A DNA stretch of 54,523 bases, taken from the NCBI GenBank assembly GCA_030848545.1, contig JAVDCA010000035.1, positions 1 through 54,523 of the forward strand, read 5' to 3'. The stretch is from Astrobacterium formosum (GTDB taxonomy: Bacteria > Pseudomonadota > Alphaproteobacteria > Rhizobiales > Xanthobacteraceae). Numbering within the stretch: the first letter of the stretch is position 1; each line of letters opens with the position of its first letter. Below, piece after piece: positions 9,601-17,482 of the stretch. Position numbers and translations under genes: made by a program. A model generated the notes under the pieces. It was not told where the DNA came from. It worked only from the letters and a program-made list of their open reading frames with translations, and ran no database searches.

Positions 9601-9698
9601 GGGCTAAATTCGCGGCTCAAATTCGCGGTAAGGCATTCGGCAGCATCAGCCATTGGGATGGCTTTACGGCGCCGCCGTCCTCGCCCTAGACTCGCCCC

Positions 9699-10022
9699 AT
9701 GACCCCCTCGTTCCTGCGCCGGCATCCGCTCATCCGTTTTCTCGCCCTCAATCTGGCGCTCGGCCTCGTCGTGGCCGCGGTGGCGGTCGGCGGGCTGATC
9801 GGCTTCGACCTGTTCGGGCTGCGACGGCTCATCCTCGCCGACCATTCGCCGGTGGCGGCACTGGTCCTGTTCGCCGGCGGCTTCATGGTCACATTCGCGT
9901 CGACCGTGATGGGTTCGGCGATCATGGGCCTGGGCATCAGGCCGCCCGGCGATCGCGGCGCCGCACCCGCGCCGACTGAAGCCGCCGTCGTGGCGGTGGC
10001 ACAGGCCCGCCCGCACCGCTGA
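9699..10022 (+). CDS. Small membrane protein of unknown function
   Basis: A 107-residue protein with two strong hydrophobic segments, about residues 13-38 and 48-72, then a hydrophilic Ala/Pro/Arg-rich tail. The N terminus is basic (RRHPLIRF), which suggests a cytoplasmic start. The second helix contains GGFMVTFASTVMGSAIMG. I do not recognise the family. It stands between a repeat and the nasTS promoter. Codon use matches its neighbours, so it is probably real. No strong ribosome binding site is apparent. Confidence 0.6.
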   Translation: MTPSFLRRHPLIRFLALNLALGLVVAAVAVGGLIGFDLFGLRRLILADHSPVAALVLFAGGFMVTFASTVMGSAIMGLGIRPPGDRGAAPAPTEAAVVAVAQARPHR

Positions 10023-10044
10023 ATTCCGCCCGCACGGCGACGAT

Positions 10045-10061
10045 CTGGCACGATGCTTGAA
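10045..10061 (+). promoter_or_regulatory. Sigma-54-type (-24/-12) promoter before nasTS
   Basis: CTGGCACGATGCTTGA at 10045-10060 matches the TGGCACG-N4-TTGC consensus, with the -24 GG (10047-10048) and the -12 G (10059) at the exact 12-base interval. The -12 element is TTGA rather than TTGC. The predicted start of transcription is near 10072, about 56 bases before nasT. The nrt leader carries an almost identical site. Nitrogen control by RpoN/NtrC is inferred; no NtrC site was identified. Confidence 0.6.
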
Positions 10062-10127
10062 GAAGCTTTGCCAGGGCAGGAGCATCGCCCATAAGGCCGG
10101 CCACAGCCGGTCGAACGAGCCGAGCCG

Positions 10128-10712
10128 ATGGATCAAGGCCTCAAGATCGTCATCGTCGACGAATCCCCGATCCGGGCCGCGATCCTGGAGGACGGCCTGC
10201 GCATGGCCGGCTTCACCGACGTGGTGCGCATCGACGAGATGGGCAATCTCCTCAAGCGCATCTATGCCCTCGACCCCGACGTCATCCTGATCGACCTGGA
10301 AAATCCCTCGCGCGACGTGCTCGAGCAGATGTTCCAGGTCTCCCGCATCGTCAAGCGGCCCATCGCCATGTTCGTCGACCAGAGCGACACGGCCTCGATC
10401 CAGGCTTCGGTCGACGCCGGCGTGTCCGCCTACATCGTCGGCAACCTGCAGAAGGAGCGCATCAAGTCGATCCTCGACCTGTGCATCTCGCGCTTCAACG
10501 CCTTCGCGCGCCTGCAGGACGAGCTGGAGCGCACCAGGTCGGCGCTGGAGGACCGCAAGGCGATCGACCGCGCCAAGGGCATCCTGATGAAGGCCAAAAA
10601 CCTGAGCGAAGAGGACGCCTACGCGCTGATGCGCAAGACCGCCATGAACGAGAAGAAGAAGATTTCCGAGATCGCCCAGTCGATCATCACCGCCGCGGAG
10701 ATGTTCAAGTGA
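10128..10712 (+). CDS. nasT: NasT-type ANTAR response regulator (nitrate/nitrite transcription antiterminator)
   Basis: A 194-residue protein: a receiver-like domain (residues 4-120, starting KIVIVDESPIRAAIL, with DPDVILIDLENPS carrying the acidic site) and a C-terminal ANTAR RNA-binding domain from about 130 (LEDRKAIDRAKGILMKAKNL ... EEDAYALMRKTAMN). Family knowledge: NasT binds paired hexaloop hairpins in the leaders of nitrate assimilation operons and prevents early termination; without nitrate it is held by NasS. The nrt leader at 13383-13464 is the obvious target. The TGA overlaps the GTG start of nasS. A sigma-54-type promoter lies upstream. Confidence 0.93.
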   Translation: MDQGLKIVIVDESPIRAAILEDGLRMAGFTDVVRIDEMGNLLKRIYALDPDVILIDLENPSRDVLEQMFQVSRIVKRPIAMFVDQSDTASIQASVDAGVSAYIVGNLQKERIKSILDLCISRFNAFARLQDELERTRSALEDRKAIDRAKGILMKAKNLSEEDAYALMRKTAMNEKKKISEIAQSIITAAEMFK

Positions 10713-11875
10713 ACAAGCGCCTGCGCCTCGGGTTCATCCCCCTCGCCGACGCGGCGGCCCTGATCGTCGCGGTCGACAAGGGTTTTTGCGCCGACGAAGG
10801 GCTCGACGTCGAGCTGATCCGCGAAGTGTCGTGGTCGAACGTGCGCGACAAGCTCAATATCGGCCTGTTCGACGCCGCCCACCTGCTGGCGCCGGTCGCC
10901 ATCGCGTCGTCTCTCGGTCTCGGCCACGTCAAGGTGCCGATCGTCGCCCCGTTCAATCTCGGCCTCAACGGCAACGCCATCACGGTGTCGCCCGCCCTCA
11001 ATGCCGCGCTCGCGGACGCCGCCGGCGGCGACCTCGCCGAGCCCATGCGTTCGGCACGCGCCCTCGCCAAGGTGGTCGCCGCCCGCAAGGCCAGGGGCGC
11101 CGAGCCGCTCACCTTCGGGATGACGTTCCCGTACTCGACCCACAACTACCAGCTCCGCTTCTGGATGGCGGCGGCCGGCGTCGATCCCGACGAGGACGTG
11201 CGCCTCGTGGTGCTGCCGCCGCCCTACATGGTCGACAGCCTCAAGAACAGCCACGTGGACGCGTTCTGCGTCGGTGCCCCCTGGAACTCGGTCGCGGTCG
11301 ATCTCGGCATCGGCCACATCCTCCACTTCGTCTCGGAGATCCTGGCCCGCGCCGCCGAAAAAGTGCTGGCGGTGCGCCAGCCCTTCGCCGACGAGCATGC
11401 GGACGCCGTCGCCGCGCTGGTGCGCGCCCATGGCCGTGCCTCCGACTTCATCGAGACACCGGAAAACCATCCCGAAGTGGCCACGATCCTCGCCGCGCCC
11501 GAGCGCATCGGCGTCGCCGCGGAAGTGATCCAGCGCACCCTCGACGGCCGCCTGAAGGTCGCGCCCGACGGCACGGTCAGGGCGAGCACCCGCTATCTCC
11601 TGGTCGGCCGCGCCGGCGCGGCGCGGCCCGATCCCGTGCAGGCGGCCTGGCTCTATGCCCAGATGGTGCGCTGGGGCCAGGCGCCGTTGTCGGAGGACCT
11701 GCTCGCCGCCGCCCGCGCTGTGTTCAGGCCGGACATCTACGACGCCGTGCTCGGCGCGCCGCCGCCGCTGCCGGCGGGCGAGCCCGAGGACGGCATCGGG
11801 GCGTTCGCGGGGCCGGCTTTCGACGCAACCGACATCAAGGCGCATCTCGGCGTGTGGGACGTGCGGCGGCGGTGA
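10709..11875 (+). CDS. nasS: NasS-type nitrate sensor (NrtA/CmpA-like, cytoplasmic)
   Basis: A 388-residue protein of the NrtA/CmpA solute-binding family. It lacks a signal peptide: it starts VNKRLRLGFIPLADAAALIV, directly at the first strand of the binding fold, so it should stay in the cytoplasm. Conserved family segments include VSWSNVRDKLNIGLFDAAHLL, FPYSTHNYQLRFWMAAAGV and HVDAFCVGAPWNS. Known NasS proteins bind nitrate or nitrite and then release NasT. The GTG start at 10709 overlaps the nasT stop by four bases, which supports co-translation of the pair. It is about 50 residues shorter at the N terminus than the exported NrtA encoded at 13561. Confidence 0.92.
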   Translation: MNKRLRLGFIPLADAAALIVAVDKGFCADEGLDVELIREVSWSNVRDKLNIGLFDAAHLLAPVAIASSLGLGHVKVPIVAPFNLGLNGNAITVSPALNAALADAAGGDLAEPMRSARALAKVVAARKARGAEPLTFGMTFPYSTHNYQLRFWMAAAGVDPDEDVRLVVLPPPYMVDSLKNSHVDAFCVGAPWNSVAVDLGIGHILHFVSEILARAAEKVLAVRQPFADEHADAVAALVRAHGRASDFIETPENHPEVATILAAPERIGVAAEVIQRTLDGRLKVAPDGTVRASTRYLLVGRAGAARPDPVQAAWLYAQMVRWGQAPLSEDLLAAARAVFRPDIYDAVLGAPPPLPAGEPEDGIGAFAGPAFDATDIKAHLGVWDVRRR

Positions 11876-11902
11876 AGGCGCCATGGCGGCAGGCATTTTC
11901 TC

Positions 11903-11933
11903 CGTCATGCCCGGGCTCGTCCCGGCCATGACG
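11903..11933. repeat. Dispersed CGTCATG...CATGACG hairpin between convergent genes
   Basis: CGTCATG (11903-11909) pairs with CATGACG (11927-11933), and the inner CCGGG/CCCGG also pair. The motif resembles the widespread 'cgtcat-tcccggg' hairpins of Rhizobiales genomes. It lies between the ends of nasS and the minus-strand gene and could stop transcription from both sides. Confidence 0.6.
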
Positions 11934-11939
11934 AGCGAT

Positions 11940-13181
11940 CTACTCCACCCTTCGCCCCGTGAACGGATTCCATCCCAGTGCCGCAAGTGCCGCCCAGGCG
12001 GTGGCGCCGAGATGGGGACGGCGGAAGTAGAAGAAGTCCGGCACCGTGCCCTCGGGCTCGACCGCAAGCCCGGTCGTCAGTCTGGCGTTGCGGGTCGCGT
12101 AGAGCAGACCTGACGCGGAGCGCTCCGCCATCAGGCCGGCGACAAGCTCGCGTGCGCGCGCGGGCTGCCCCGCCACCCGATAGGCGAGCGCCGCCTGCGC
12201 GCTGCCCTCGACCCACAGGCCGTCGCGGTCGCCGTCGAAATCGAAGCCGCCGTCGACCGCGATGCGGTCTTCCGCGAAGACAAGCGCCCGCCGCCAATCG
12301 GCAGGTGCGTCACCGATCGCCATCCAGGGCCACAGCTGCACGTCGAGCACCACGGGTCCGGGGGACAGCGCACCGGCCGGCGTCGTGCCGATGAGGAAGC
12401 GTCCCTCCCGCGGCTCGAAAGCGCGGGCCACGAAGGCGCGGGCGCGGTCGAACGCGGCTTTGCCGGCGGCTGCGCCGGTCAGCCGATGGAGCCACGCCGC
12501 GACGGCGGCGACGTCGATATTGTGCTCGGTCGACATCCACGCGATCGCCGACTGCTTTGGATCGAACCCGAAGGTGCCGCCGCGATATCCGCCCTCGCCT
12601 TGCGTGCGCTCGGCGATCCAGGCCATCAGCCGGCGCGCCGCCGTAAGATCGTCCGGCCTGCCGCTCGCTTCGTGCAGCGTGAGCAGCGCGAGCGCCGCCC
12701 AGGCCACGTTGCCGGTGGCGCTGCCGTCCTGATAGGCGTCTTCGGCCCAGCGGCCGTGTGCCCCATCCCACCAGCCCGGCAGCAGCACCGGACCAGGCCC
12801 GACCGGACCGGCCCGGTAGGCGTTGCGCATGCGCCCGTCCGTGAAGGTGCGGTCGCGGACGACCGCGGCCAGGAACGCGTCGCCAATTCTGCGCGCACGG
12901 GCGACATCGCCGCAGGCCGTGAGTGCGATGGCCGTGAGGGCATTGTCATAGGTGAATGCGGTGGTGGCGAGCGCCGGCGGCAACGCCGTCTCGTCGTCGG
13001 ACGGCCGGTAGCTCGCGACGAACACCGGCCCGCTGCCCGGCGCCGTAGCATCGACCGCGGCGGCGAGGCTGGCGCACAGGGAAGTGGCGGGACCGTCCAT
13101 GGCCGCGAATGTGGGAGTGGGCGCAGCCAGCGCCAACGAACAGCCCCATATGGCGAGCAGTACGGTGATCATTCTTCGCAT
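11940..13181 (-). CDS. Exported six-hairpin glycosidase-like protein of unknown function
   Basis: A 413-residue protein starting MRRMITVLLAIWGCSLALA, a signal peptide with likely cleavage near residue 27 (TFAA-MD). The mature region has repeated helical hairpins rich in Ala and Trp (AFTYDNALTAIAL, GNVAWAALALLTLHEA, AWMSTEHNIDVAAVAAWLHR, LWVEGSAQAALAYRVAG), typical of (alpha/alpha)6 toroid glycosidase or lyase folds. Acidic motifs DNA, STEHN and WVEGSA could form an active site. The true substrate is unknown. The start at 13181 was chosen because it yields the signal peptide; frames upstream run into a GC-rich intergenic stretch. It points toward nasS and is divergent from the nrt operon. Confidence 0.7.
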   Translation of the reverse strand: MRRMITVLLAIWGCSLALAAPTPTFAAMDGPATSLCASLAAAVDATAPGSGPVFVASYRPSDDETALPPALATTAFTYDNALTAIALTACGDVARARRIGDAFLAAVVRDRTFTDGRMRNAYRAGPVGPGPVLLPGWWDGAHGRWAEDAYQDGSATGNVAWAALALLTLHEASGRPDDLTAARRLMAWIAERTQGEGGYRGGTFGFDPKQSAIAWMSTEHNIDVAAVAAWLHRLTGAAAGKAAFDRARAFVARAFEPREGRFLIGTTPAGALSPGPVVLDVQLWPWMAIGDAPADWRRALVFAEDRIAVDGGFDFDGDRDGLWVEGSAQAALAYRVAGQPARARELVAGLMAERSASGLLYATRNARLTTGLAVEPEGTVPDFFYFRRPHLGATAWAALAALGWNPFTGRRVE

Positions 13182-13354
13182 GCCGAAAGGTTTAGCACGG
13201 CGGCCCCGGGCCCGCCGCCGGGCCCGTTGCAGCGCACAATATTCAAGCAGATGCCTCCGCGAGCCGCAGCCTCGGCGTCCAAGCGCAACCATGGCGACTG
13301 CCTTTCAAAAAATCAGACCATTGATCCATCAGGTTATTTCCTGAAGCCGCGCAG

Positions 13355-13371
13355 TTGGCACGGAGCTTGAA
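13355..13371 (+). promoter_or_regulatory. Sigma-54-type (-24/-12) promoter of the nrt-nas operon
   Basis: TTGGCACGGAGCTTGA at 13355-13370 has -24 GG at 13357-13358 and the -12 G at 13369, exactly 12 bases apart. As at nasTS, the -12 element is TTGA. The predicted start is close to 13382, so the transcript would begin just before the first leader hairpin (13383). This mirrors known sigma-54-dependent, attenuated nitrate operons. Confidence 0.7.
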
Positions 13372-13382
13372 AGGTCTGAACC

Positions 13383-13443
13383 GGTCCAACGAGGGACCCA
13401 TAACCACCGCCGCTGTCTGAATGAGTGCGCTTGTCGAGCGCGC
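13383..13443 (+). promoter_or_regulatory. Nitrate-responsive ANTAR (NasT) leader: hexaloop hairpin P1 and candidate antiterminator P2
   Basis: P1: GGTCC (13383-13387), loop AACGAG (13388-13393), GGACC (13394-13398). The loop has A at position 1 and G at position 4, the rule for ANTAR target hairpins. P2: GTGCGCT (13425-13431) pairs with AGCGCGC (13437-13443), one pair being G-U. P2 uses bases 13439-13443, which also form the 5' arm of the terminator that follows, so P2 and terminator exclude each other. The P2 loop (TGTCG) does not fit the A1/G4 rule, so its role as the second NasT hairpin is inference. Confidence 0.6.
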
Positions 13444-13464
13444 CGGTCAGGCCGCGGCTTTTTT
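13439..13464 (+). terminator. Leader attenuator upstream of nrtA
   Basis: CGCGCC (13439-13444), loop GGTCA, then GG-C-CGCG (13450-13456) with one bulged C, then GC and a run of six T (13459-13464). This is a complete intrinsic terminator about 97 bases before nrtA, inside the predicted leader RNA. NasT binding would be expected to favour the overlapping P2 hairpin and let polymerase read on. Confidence 0.7.
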
Positions 13465-13560
13465 GTTGCCTTGAAGGGCGCGTCGGCCGGGCGCGCCAGC
13501 CGGGACGCGAAGGCGGTCAAGGCCTTCATCCCAACGACGAACCAGAGGACGACGACCGAA

Positions 13561-14871
13561 ATGACTCGCAGAACATCGAGCCCCGGCCTTTCCCGACGCC
13601 GCTTCCTCGCCACCTCCGGCACCGCCGCATTGTTCGGCGCCATCGGCAATGCATTCCCGGGCGGCGCCCATGTGGCGCAAGCGGCCGGACCCGAAGTCAC
13701 CAAGGCGGTGCTCGGCTTCATCGCGCTCACCGACGCCGCGCCACTGTTCGTCGCCAAGGAGAAGGGCATCTTCGCCAAATACGGCATGCCCGACGTCGAA
13801 GTCGCCAAGCAGGCCTCGTGGGGCGCGACGCGCGACAATCTCGTCCTCGGCGGCGAGGCGAACGGCATCGACGGCGCCCATATCCTCACCCCCATGCCCT
13901 ACCTGATCTCCGCCGGCAAGGTGACGCAGAACAACGTGCCGACGCCCATGTACATCCTGGCGCGGCTCAACCTCGACAGCCAGTGTATCTCGGTCGCCAA
14001 GGAATATGCCGACATCAAGGTCGGCCTCGACACCGCGCCGTTCAAGCTGGCGCTGGAGAAGAAGAAGGCGTCGGGCAAGTCCATCAAGGCCGCGATGACG
14101 TTTCCGGGCGGCACCCACGATTTGTGGATCCGCTACTGGCTCGCCGCCGGCGGCATCGACCCCGACAAGGACATCGAGACCATCGTGGTGCCGCCGGCCC
14201 AGATGGTGGCCAACATGAAGGTCGGCACCATGGACTGCTTCTGCGTCTGCGAGCCGTGGAACCTGCAGCTCATCCACCAGAACATCGGCTACACGGCGAT
14301 CACCACCGGGGAACTCTGGAACAAGCATCCGGAAAAGTCCTTCGGGATGCGCGCCGCCTTCGTCGACAAGTACCCGGCCGCCGCCAAGGCACTGCTGATG
14401 GCGGTGATGGAAGCGCAGATGTGGTCCGACAAGGCGGAGAACCGCAAGGAGGTCGCCGCCATCTGCGCCAAACGGCAGTGGATCAACTGCCCGGTCGCCG
14501 ACGTCACCGAGCGCATGGAAGGCAAGTTCGACTACGGCATCCCCGGCAAGGTGGTCGAGAACTCGCCGCACATCATGAAGTACTGGCGCGACCAGGCCTC
14601 CTACCCGTTCCAGAGCCACGACCTGTGGTTCGTCACCGAGGACATGCGCTGGGGCAAGTTCGAGTCCGGTTACGACACCAAGGCGCTGATCCGCAAGGTC
14701 AACCGAGAGGATCTGTGGCGCGAGGCCGCCAAGGAGCTGAACGTCGCTGCGAGCGACATCCCGGCCTCGACCTCGCGCGGCAAGGAGACCTTCTTCGATG
14801 GCAAGGTGTTCGATCCCGACGACCCGGCCGCCTACCTCAAGAGCCTCGGCATCAAACGCGTGGAGGTGTGA
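13561..14871 (+). CDS. nrtA: Nitrate/nitrite ABC transporter substrate-binding protein NrtA
   Basis: A 436-residue NrtA-family protein. It starts with a twin-arginine signal, SRRRFLATSGTAALFGAIG at residues 10-28, so it is probably exported folded and then binds nitrate or nitrite in the periplasm. Family segments: FIALTDAAPLFVAKEKGIFAKYG, SWGATRDNLVLGG, FPGGTHDLWIRYWLAAGGI and CEPWNLQLI. The ATG at 13561 was chosen because it places the Tat motif near the N terminus; a longer frame from 13471 is mostly leader RNA. It is the first gene of the operon, downstream of the sigma-54-type promoter and attenuator. It is homologous to the cytoplasmic sensor NasS. Confidence 0.93.
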   Translation: MTRRTSSPGLSRRRFLATSGTAALFGAIGNAFPGGAHVAQAAGPEVTKAVLGFIALTDAAPLFVAKEKGIFAKYGMPDVEVAKQASWGATRDNLVLGGEANGIDGAHILTPMPYLISAGKVTQNNVPTPMYILARLNLDSQCISVAKEYADIKVGLDTAPFKLALEKKKASGKSIKAAMTFPGGTHDLWIRYWLAAGGIDPDKDIETIVVPPAQMVANMKVGTMDCFCVCEPWNLQLIHQNIGYTAITTGELWNKHPEKSFGMRAAFVDKYPAAAKALLMAVMEAQMWSDKAENRKEVAAICAKRQWINCPVADVTERMEGKFDYGIPGKVVENSPHIMKYWRDQASYPFQSHDLWFVTEDMRWGKFESGYDTKALIRKVNREDLWREAAKELNVAASDIPASTSRGKETFFDGKVFDPDDPAAYLKSLGIKRVEV

Positions 14872-14936
14872 GGCGTGATGATGATGAGTCGTCGCGAATC
14901 CGCCGGCGTTCGGCAGTTGCGCCGGACCTCGCCCCA

Positions 14937-15041
14937 CCGTCCCCTCCCCCGCTTACGGGGGAGGGGCAGGGAGGGGGCCGCCACACGCTCCGCGCCAGAG
15001 AAAGCCCCCTCCCCAACCCTCCCCCGCGAGCGAGGGAGGGA
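14937..15041 (+). repeat. Composite GC palindromic repeat between nrtA and nrtB
   Basis: CCCCTCCCCCGCTTACGGGG starts the element and CCCTCCCCCGCGAGCGAGGG ends it, with inverted arms around a spacer of about 50 bases. It belongs to the dispersed 'CCCTCNCCC' palindrome family seen several times in the window. It accounts for most of the 233-base gap between the genes. Confidence 0.75.
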
Positions 15042-15104
15042 GCACGCCGAGTACTTGGCGAGACTTTGTGATTCGAACGCCGGACCGCGAGCCAGGAGCC
15101 ACCC

Positions 15105-16001
15105 ATGAGCCTGTCAGCCCTCACATCGCAGCCCGCCAGCGACACGTCGACAACGTCCGCAACCGTGCTGCCGCTCAAGCTCAAAAAGCCGAGCCGGCTG
15201 GCGACGCGGCTCATTCCCCTCCTCGGCGACATCGCCGCCCGCGTGGTGCCGCCCACGATCGTGATCGCGGTGCTGCTCCTCGTCTGGGAACTCCTGTGCC
15301 GCAAGCAGGGCGCCACCCTGCCGCCGCCCTCGCAGGTGTTCACCGAGACATACGACTTGATCGTCGATCCGTTCTTCGACCGCGGCGGCATCGACAAGGG
15401 GCTGTTCTGGCACCTGTCGGCGAGCCTGCAGCGGGTCGCGCTCGGCTATGCGCTCGCCTGCGTGGCCGGCGTCGCGCTCGGCACCCTGGTGGGCCAATCG
15501 ACCTGGGCCATGCGCGGCCTCGACCCGATCTTCCAGGTATTGCGCACCGTGCCGCCGCTCGCCTGGCTGCCGCTCTCGCTCGCCGCCTTCCAGGACGGCC
15601 AGCCGTCGGCGATCTTCGTCATCTTCATCACCTCGATCTGGCCGATCATCATCAACACCGCGGTCGGCATCCGCAACATCCCGCAAGATTACAGGAACGT
15701 CGCCGCGGTGCTGCGACTCAACCCGGCCGAGTTCTTCGTCAAGATCATGGTGCCGTCGGCGGCGCCCTACATCTTCACCGGGTTGCGCATCGGCATCGGC
15801 TTGTCGTGGCTCGCCATCGTGGCCGCCGAAATGCTGATCGGCGGCGTCGGCATCGGCTTCTTCATCTGGGACGCCTGGAACTCGTCGCACATCAGCGAAA
15901 TCATCCTGGCGCTGTTCTATGTGGGCATTATCGGCTTCGTGCTCGACCGTATCGTCGCCGGCGTCGCCTCGTTCGTCACCCGCGGCACCGCCGCCAACTG
16001 A
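15105..16001 (+). CDS. nrtB: Nitrate ABC transporter permease NrtB
   Basis: A 298-residue permease of the nitrate/sulfonate/taurine group. About 45 N-terminal residues are cytoplasmic, then six helices starting near residue 46 (VPPTIVIAVLLLVWELL). The ATPase-docking loop is in DYRNVAAVLRLNPAEFFVKI, and the conserved end includes GLRIGIGLSWLAIVAAEML, diagnostic of NrtB/SsuC proteins. It follows nrtA after a repeat element and is 12 bases before the ATPase gene. The pair NrtB-ATPase would form the membrane channel and motor of the importer. Confidence 0.92.
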   Translation: MSLSALTSQPASDTSTTSATVLPLKLKKPSRLATRLIPLLGDIAARVVPPTIVIAVLLLVWELLCRKQGATLPPPSQVFTETYDLIVDPFFDRGGIDKGLFWHLSASLQRVALGYALACVAGVALGTLVGQSTWAMRGLDPIFQVLRTVPPLAWLPLSLAAFQDGQPSAIFVIFITSIWPIIINTAVGIRNIPQDYRNVAAVLRLNPAEFFVKIMVPSAAPYIFTGLRIGIGLSWLAIVAAEMLIGGVGIGFFIWDAWNSSHISEIILALFYVGIIGFVLDRIVAGVASFVTRGTAAN

Positions 16002-16013
16002 AAAGGTCGACCC

Positions 16014-16808
16014 ATGAGCGCCTATCTCAAGATCGATCACGTCGGCAAGACCTTCAGTCGCGGCGCCAGCGAGACGGAAGTGCTCGCCGACATCACGCTG
16101 GCGGTCGACAAGGGCGAGTACGTCTCCATCATCGGCCATTCGGGCTGCGGCAAGTCGACCCTTCTCAACATCGTCGCCGGGTTGACCCCGGCGACCACCG
16201 GTGGCGTGCTCCTGGAAGACCGCGAGGTCAACTCGCCCGGCCCCGATCGCGCCGTCGTGTTCCAGAACCATTCGCTGCTGCCGTGGCTCACCGTCTACGA
16301 CAATGTCCGGCTCGCGGTCGACAAGGTGTTTTCGGGCTCGAAGTCGCGCGCCGAGCGGCACGACTGGACCATGCACAATCTCGACCTCGTCCAGATGGGC
16401 CACGCCCGCGACAAACGGCCGGCGGAGGTTTCCGGCGGCATGAAGCAGCGGGTCGGCATCGCCCGCGCGCTCGCCATGGAGCCCAAGGTGCTGCTCCTCG
16501 ACGAACCGTTCGGGGCGCTGGACGCGCTCACGCGGGCGCACCTGCAGGATTCCGTGATGGTGCTGCACCAGAAGCTGCAGAACACCGTGATGATGATCAC
16601 CCACGATGTGGACGAGGCGGTGCTGTTGTCGGATCGGATCGTCATGATGACCAACGGCCCGGCGGCGAAGATCGGCGAGGTGCTCGATGTCGCCCTCGCC
16701 CGTCCGCGCAAGCGGCTCGAGCTCGCCGCCAATCCGACCTACCTCAAATGCCGCCAGCGCGTGCTCGAATTCCTCTACGAGCGCCACCGCTTCGTCGAGG
16801 CGGCGTGA
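16014..16808 (+). CDS. nrtC: Nitrate ABC transporter ATP-binding protein (NrtC/NrtD-like)
   Basis: A 264-residue ABC ATPase. Walker A GHSGCGKSTLLN, Q loop VVFQNHSLLPWLTVYDNV, signature VSGGMKQRVGIARAL, Walker B VLLLDEPFGALDALTRAHLQ and switch His in MITHDVDEA are all present. The Q-loop and 'LPWLTVYDNV' pattern are typical of nitrate/taurine importers. It lacks the extra substrate-binding domain of cyanobacterial NrtC, so it is like NrtD in those organisms and like rhizobial NrtC in naming. It lies 12 bases after nrtB. Confidence 0.92.
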   Translation: MSAYLKIDHVGKTFSRGASETEVLADITLAVDKGEYVSIIGHSGCGKSTLLNIVAGLTPATTGGVLLEDREVNSPGPDRAVVFQNHSLLPWLTVYDNVRLAVDKVFSGSKSRAERHDWTMHNLDLVQMGHARDKRPAEVSGGMKQRVGIARALAMEPKVLLLDEPFGALDALTRAHLQDSVMVLHQKLQNTVMMITHDVDEAVLLSDRIVMMTNGPAAKIGEVLDVALARPRKRLELAANPTYLKCRQRVLEFLYERHRFVEAA

Positions 16809-16851
16809 GGGGCGACGCGGATGAACGCAATCATCTTTGGCGAACTCGGCC

Positions 16852-16963
16852 GGCTCCCTCTCCCCAGCGGGGAGAGGGCTGGGGTGAGGGGGTTACGGCA
16901 TATCCCTTCAAGCGCCGGAGCCCCCTCACCCCGACCCTCTCCCCATAGGGGAGAGGGAGAAGA
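16852..16963 (+). repeat. Composite palindromic element, subtype A (112 bp)
   Basis: It opens with GGCTCCCTCTCCCCAGCGGG, GAGAGGG and GGGGTGAGGGGG, has a short spacer ending AGCGCCGGAG, and closes with the inverted half CCCCCTCACCCC...GGGGAGAGGGAGAAG. A very similar copy with a related spacer lies at 32965-33075. It fills most of the 244-base gap between the ATPase and the globin gene. Confidence 0.85.
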
Positions 16964-17052
16964 GGAGCGAGCGGCAAGGCGTGCGGTCCATTCGATCAGC
17001 ACAACGTGAGAGGCTGAGCCGAGGAATTCGAACACACCCGAGAACCCTTCAC

Positions 17053-17478
17053 ATGACCCCCGAACAGATCCAGCTGGTGCAGACGAGTTTTGCGAAGGTG
17101 GCGCCCATCTCCGATCAGGCGGCCGAACTGTTCTATGGCCGCCTGTTCGAAATCGCCCCGTCGGTCAAGCCGATGTTTCCCGCCGACATGCGCGAGCAGC
17201 GAAAGAAGCTCATGGGCACGCTCGCGGTCGTGGTCGGAGCGCTCTCCGACCTCGCTCCGGTGCTGCCGGTGGCGAGCACGCTGGCCAAGAAGCATGTCGG
17301 TTACGGGGTCGAGGCCCATCACTACGACACGGTCGGCGAAGCGCTTCTATGGACACTCGCTCGTGCCTTCGGACCCGAATGGACGCACGAACTCGAACAG
17401 GCCTGGACCGCCGTCTTCGCCAAGATTTCCGGCTTCATGATCGCCGAAGCCTATGGGCACCCGGCAGCGGCGGAGTGA
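17053..17478 (+). CDS. Single-domain bacterial hemoglobin (Vgb/Bjgb-like)
   Basis: A 141-residue globin starting MTPEQIQLVQTSFAKVAPIS. The CD-region Phe is in VKPMFPADMREQ, the proximal (F8) histidine is in AKKHVGYGVEAHHY, and the conserved VGEALLWTLARAFG and WTAVFAKISGFM segments follow. There is no flavin reductase domain. In Bradyrhizobium a comparable globin is encoded beside the nitrate assimilation genes and has been linked with nitric oxide detoxification; the same role here is inference. The next gene, an FAD oxidoreductase, begins 4 bases after the stop and could be its reductase. Confidence 0.92.
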   Translation: MTPEQIQLVQTSFAKVAPISDQAAELFYGRLFEIAPSVKPMFPADMREQRKKLMGTLAVVVGALSDLAPVLPVASTLAKKHVGYGVEAHHYDTVGEALLWTLARAFGPEWTHELEQAWTAVFAKISGFMIAEAYGHPAAAE

Positions 17479-17482
17479 TCTG

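Noticed and set aside
13182-13354. Search for NtrC sites (TGCACY-N5-GGTGCA) upstream of the nrt promoter
   Set aside because: Only half-like fragments (TTGCAGCGCAC) are present; no pair supports a site.
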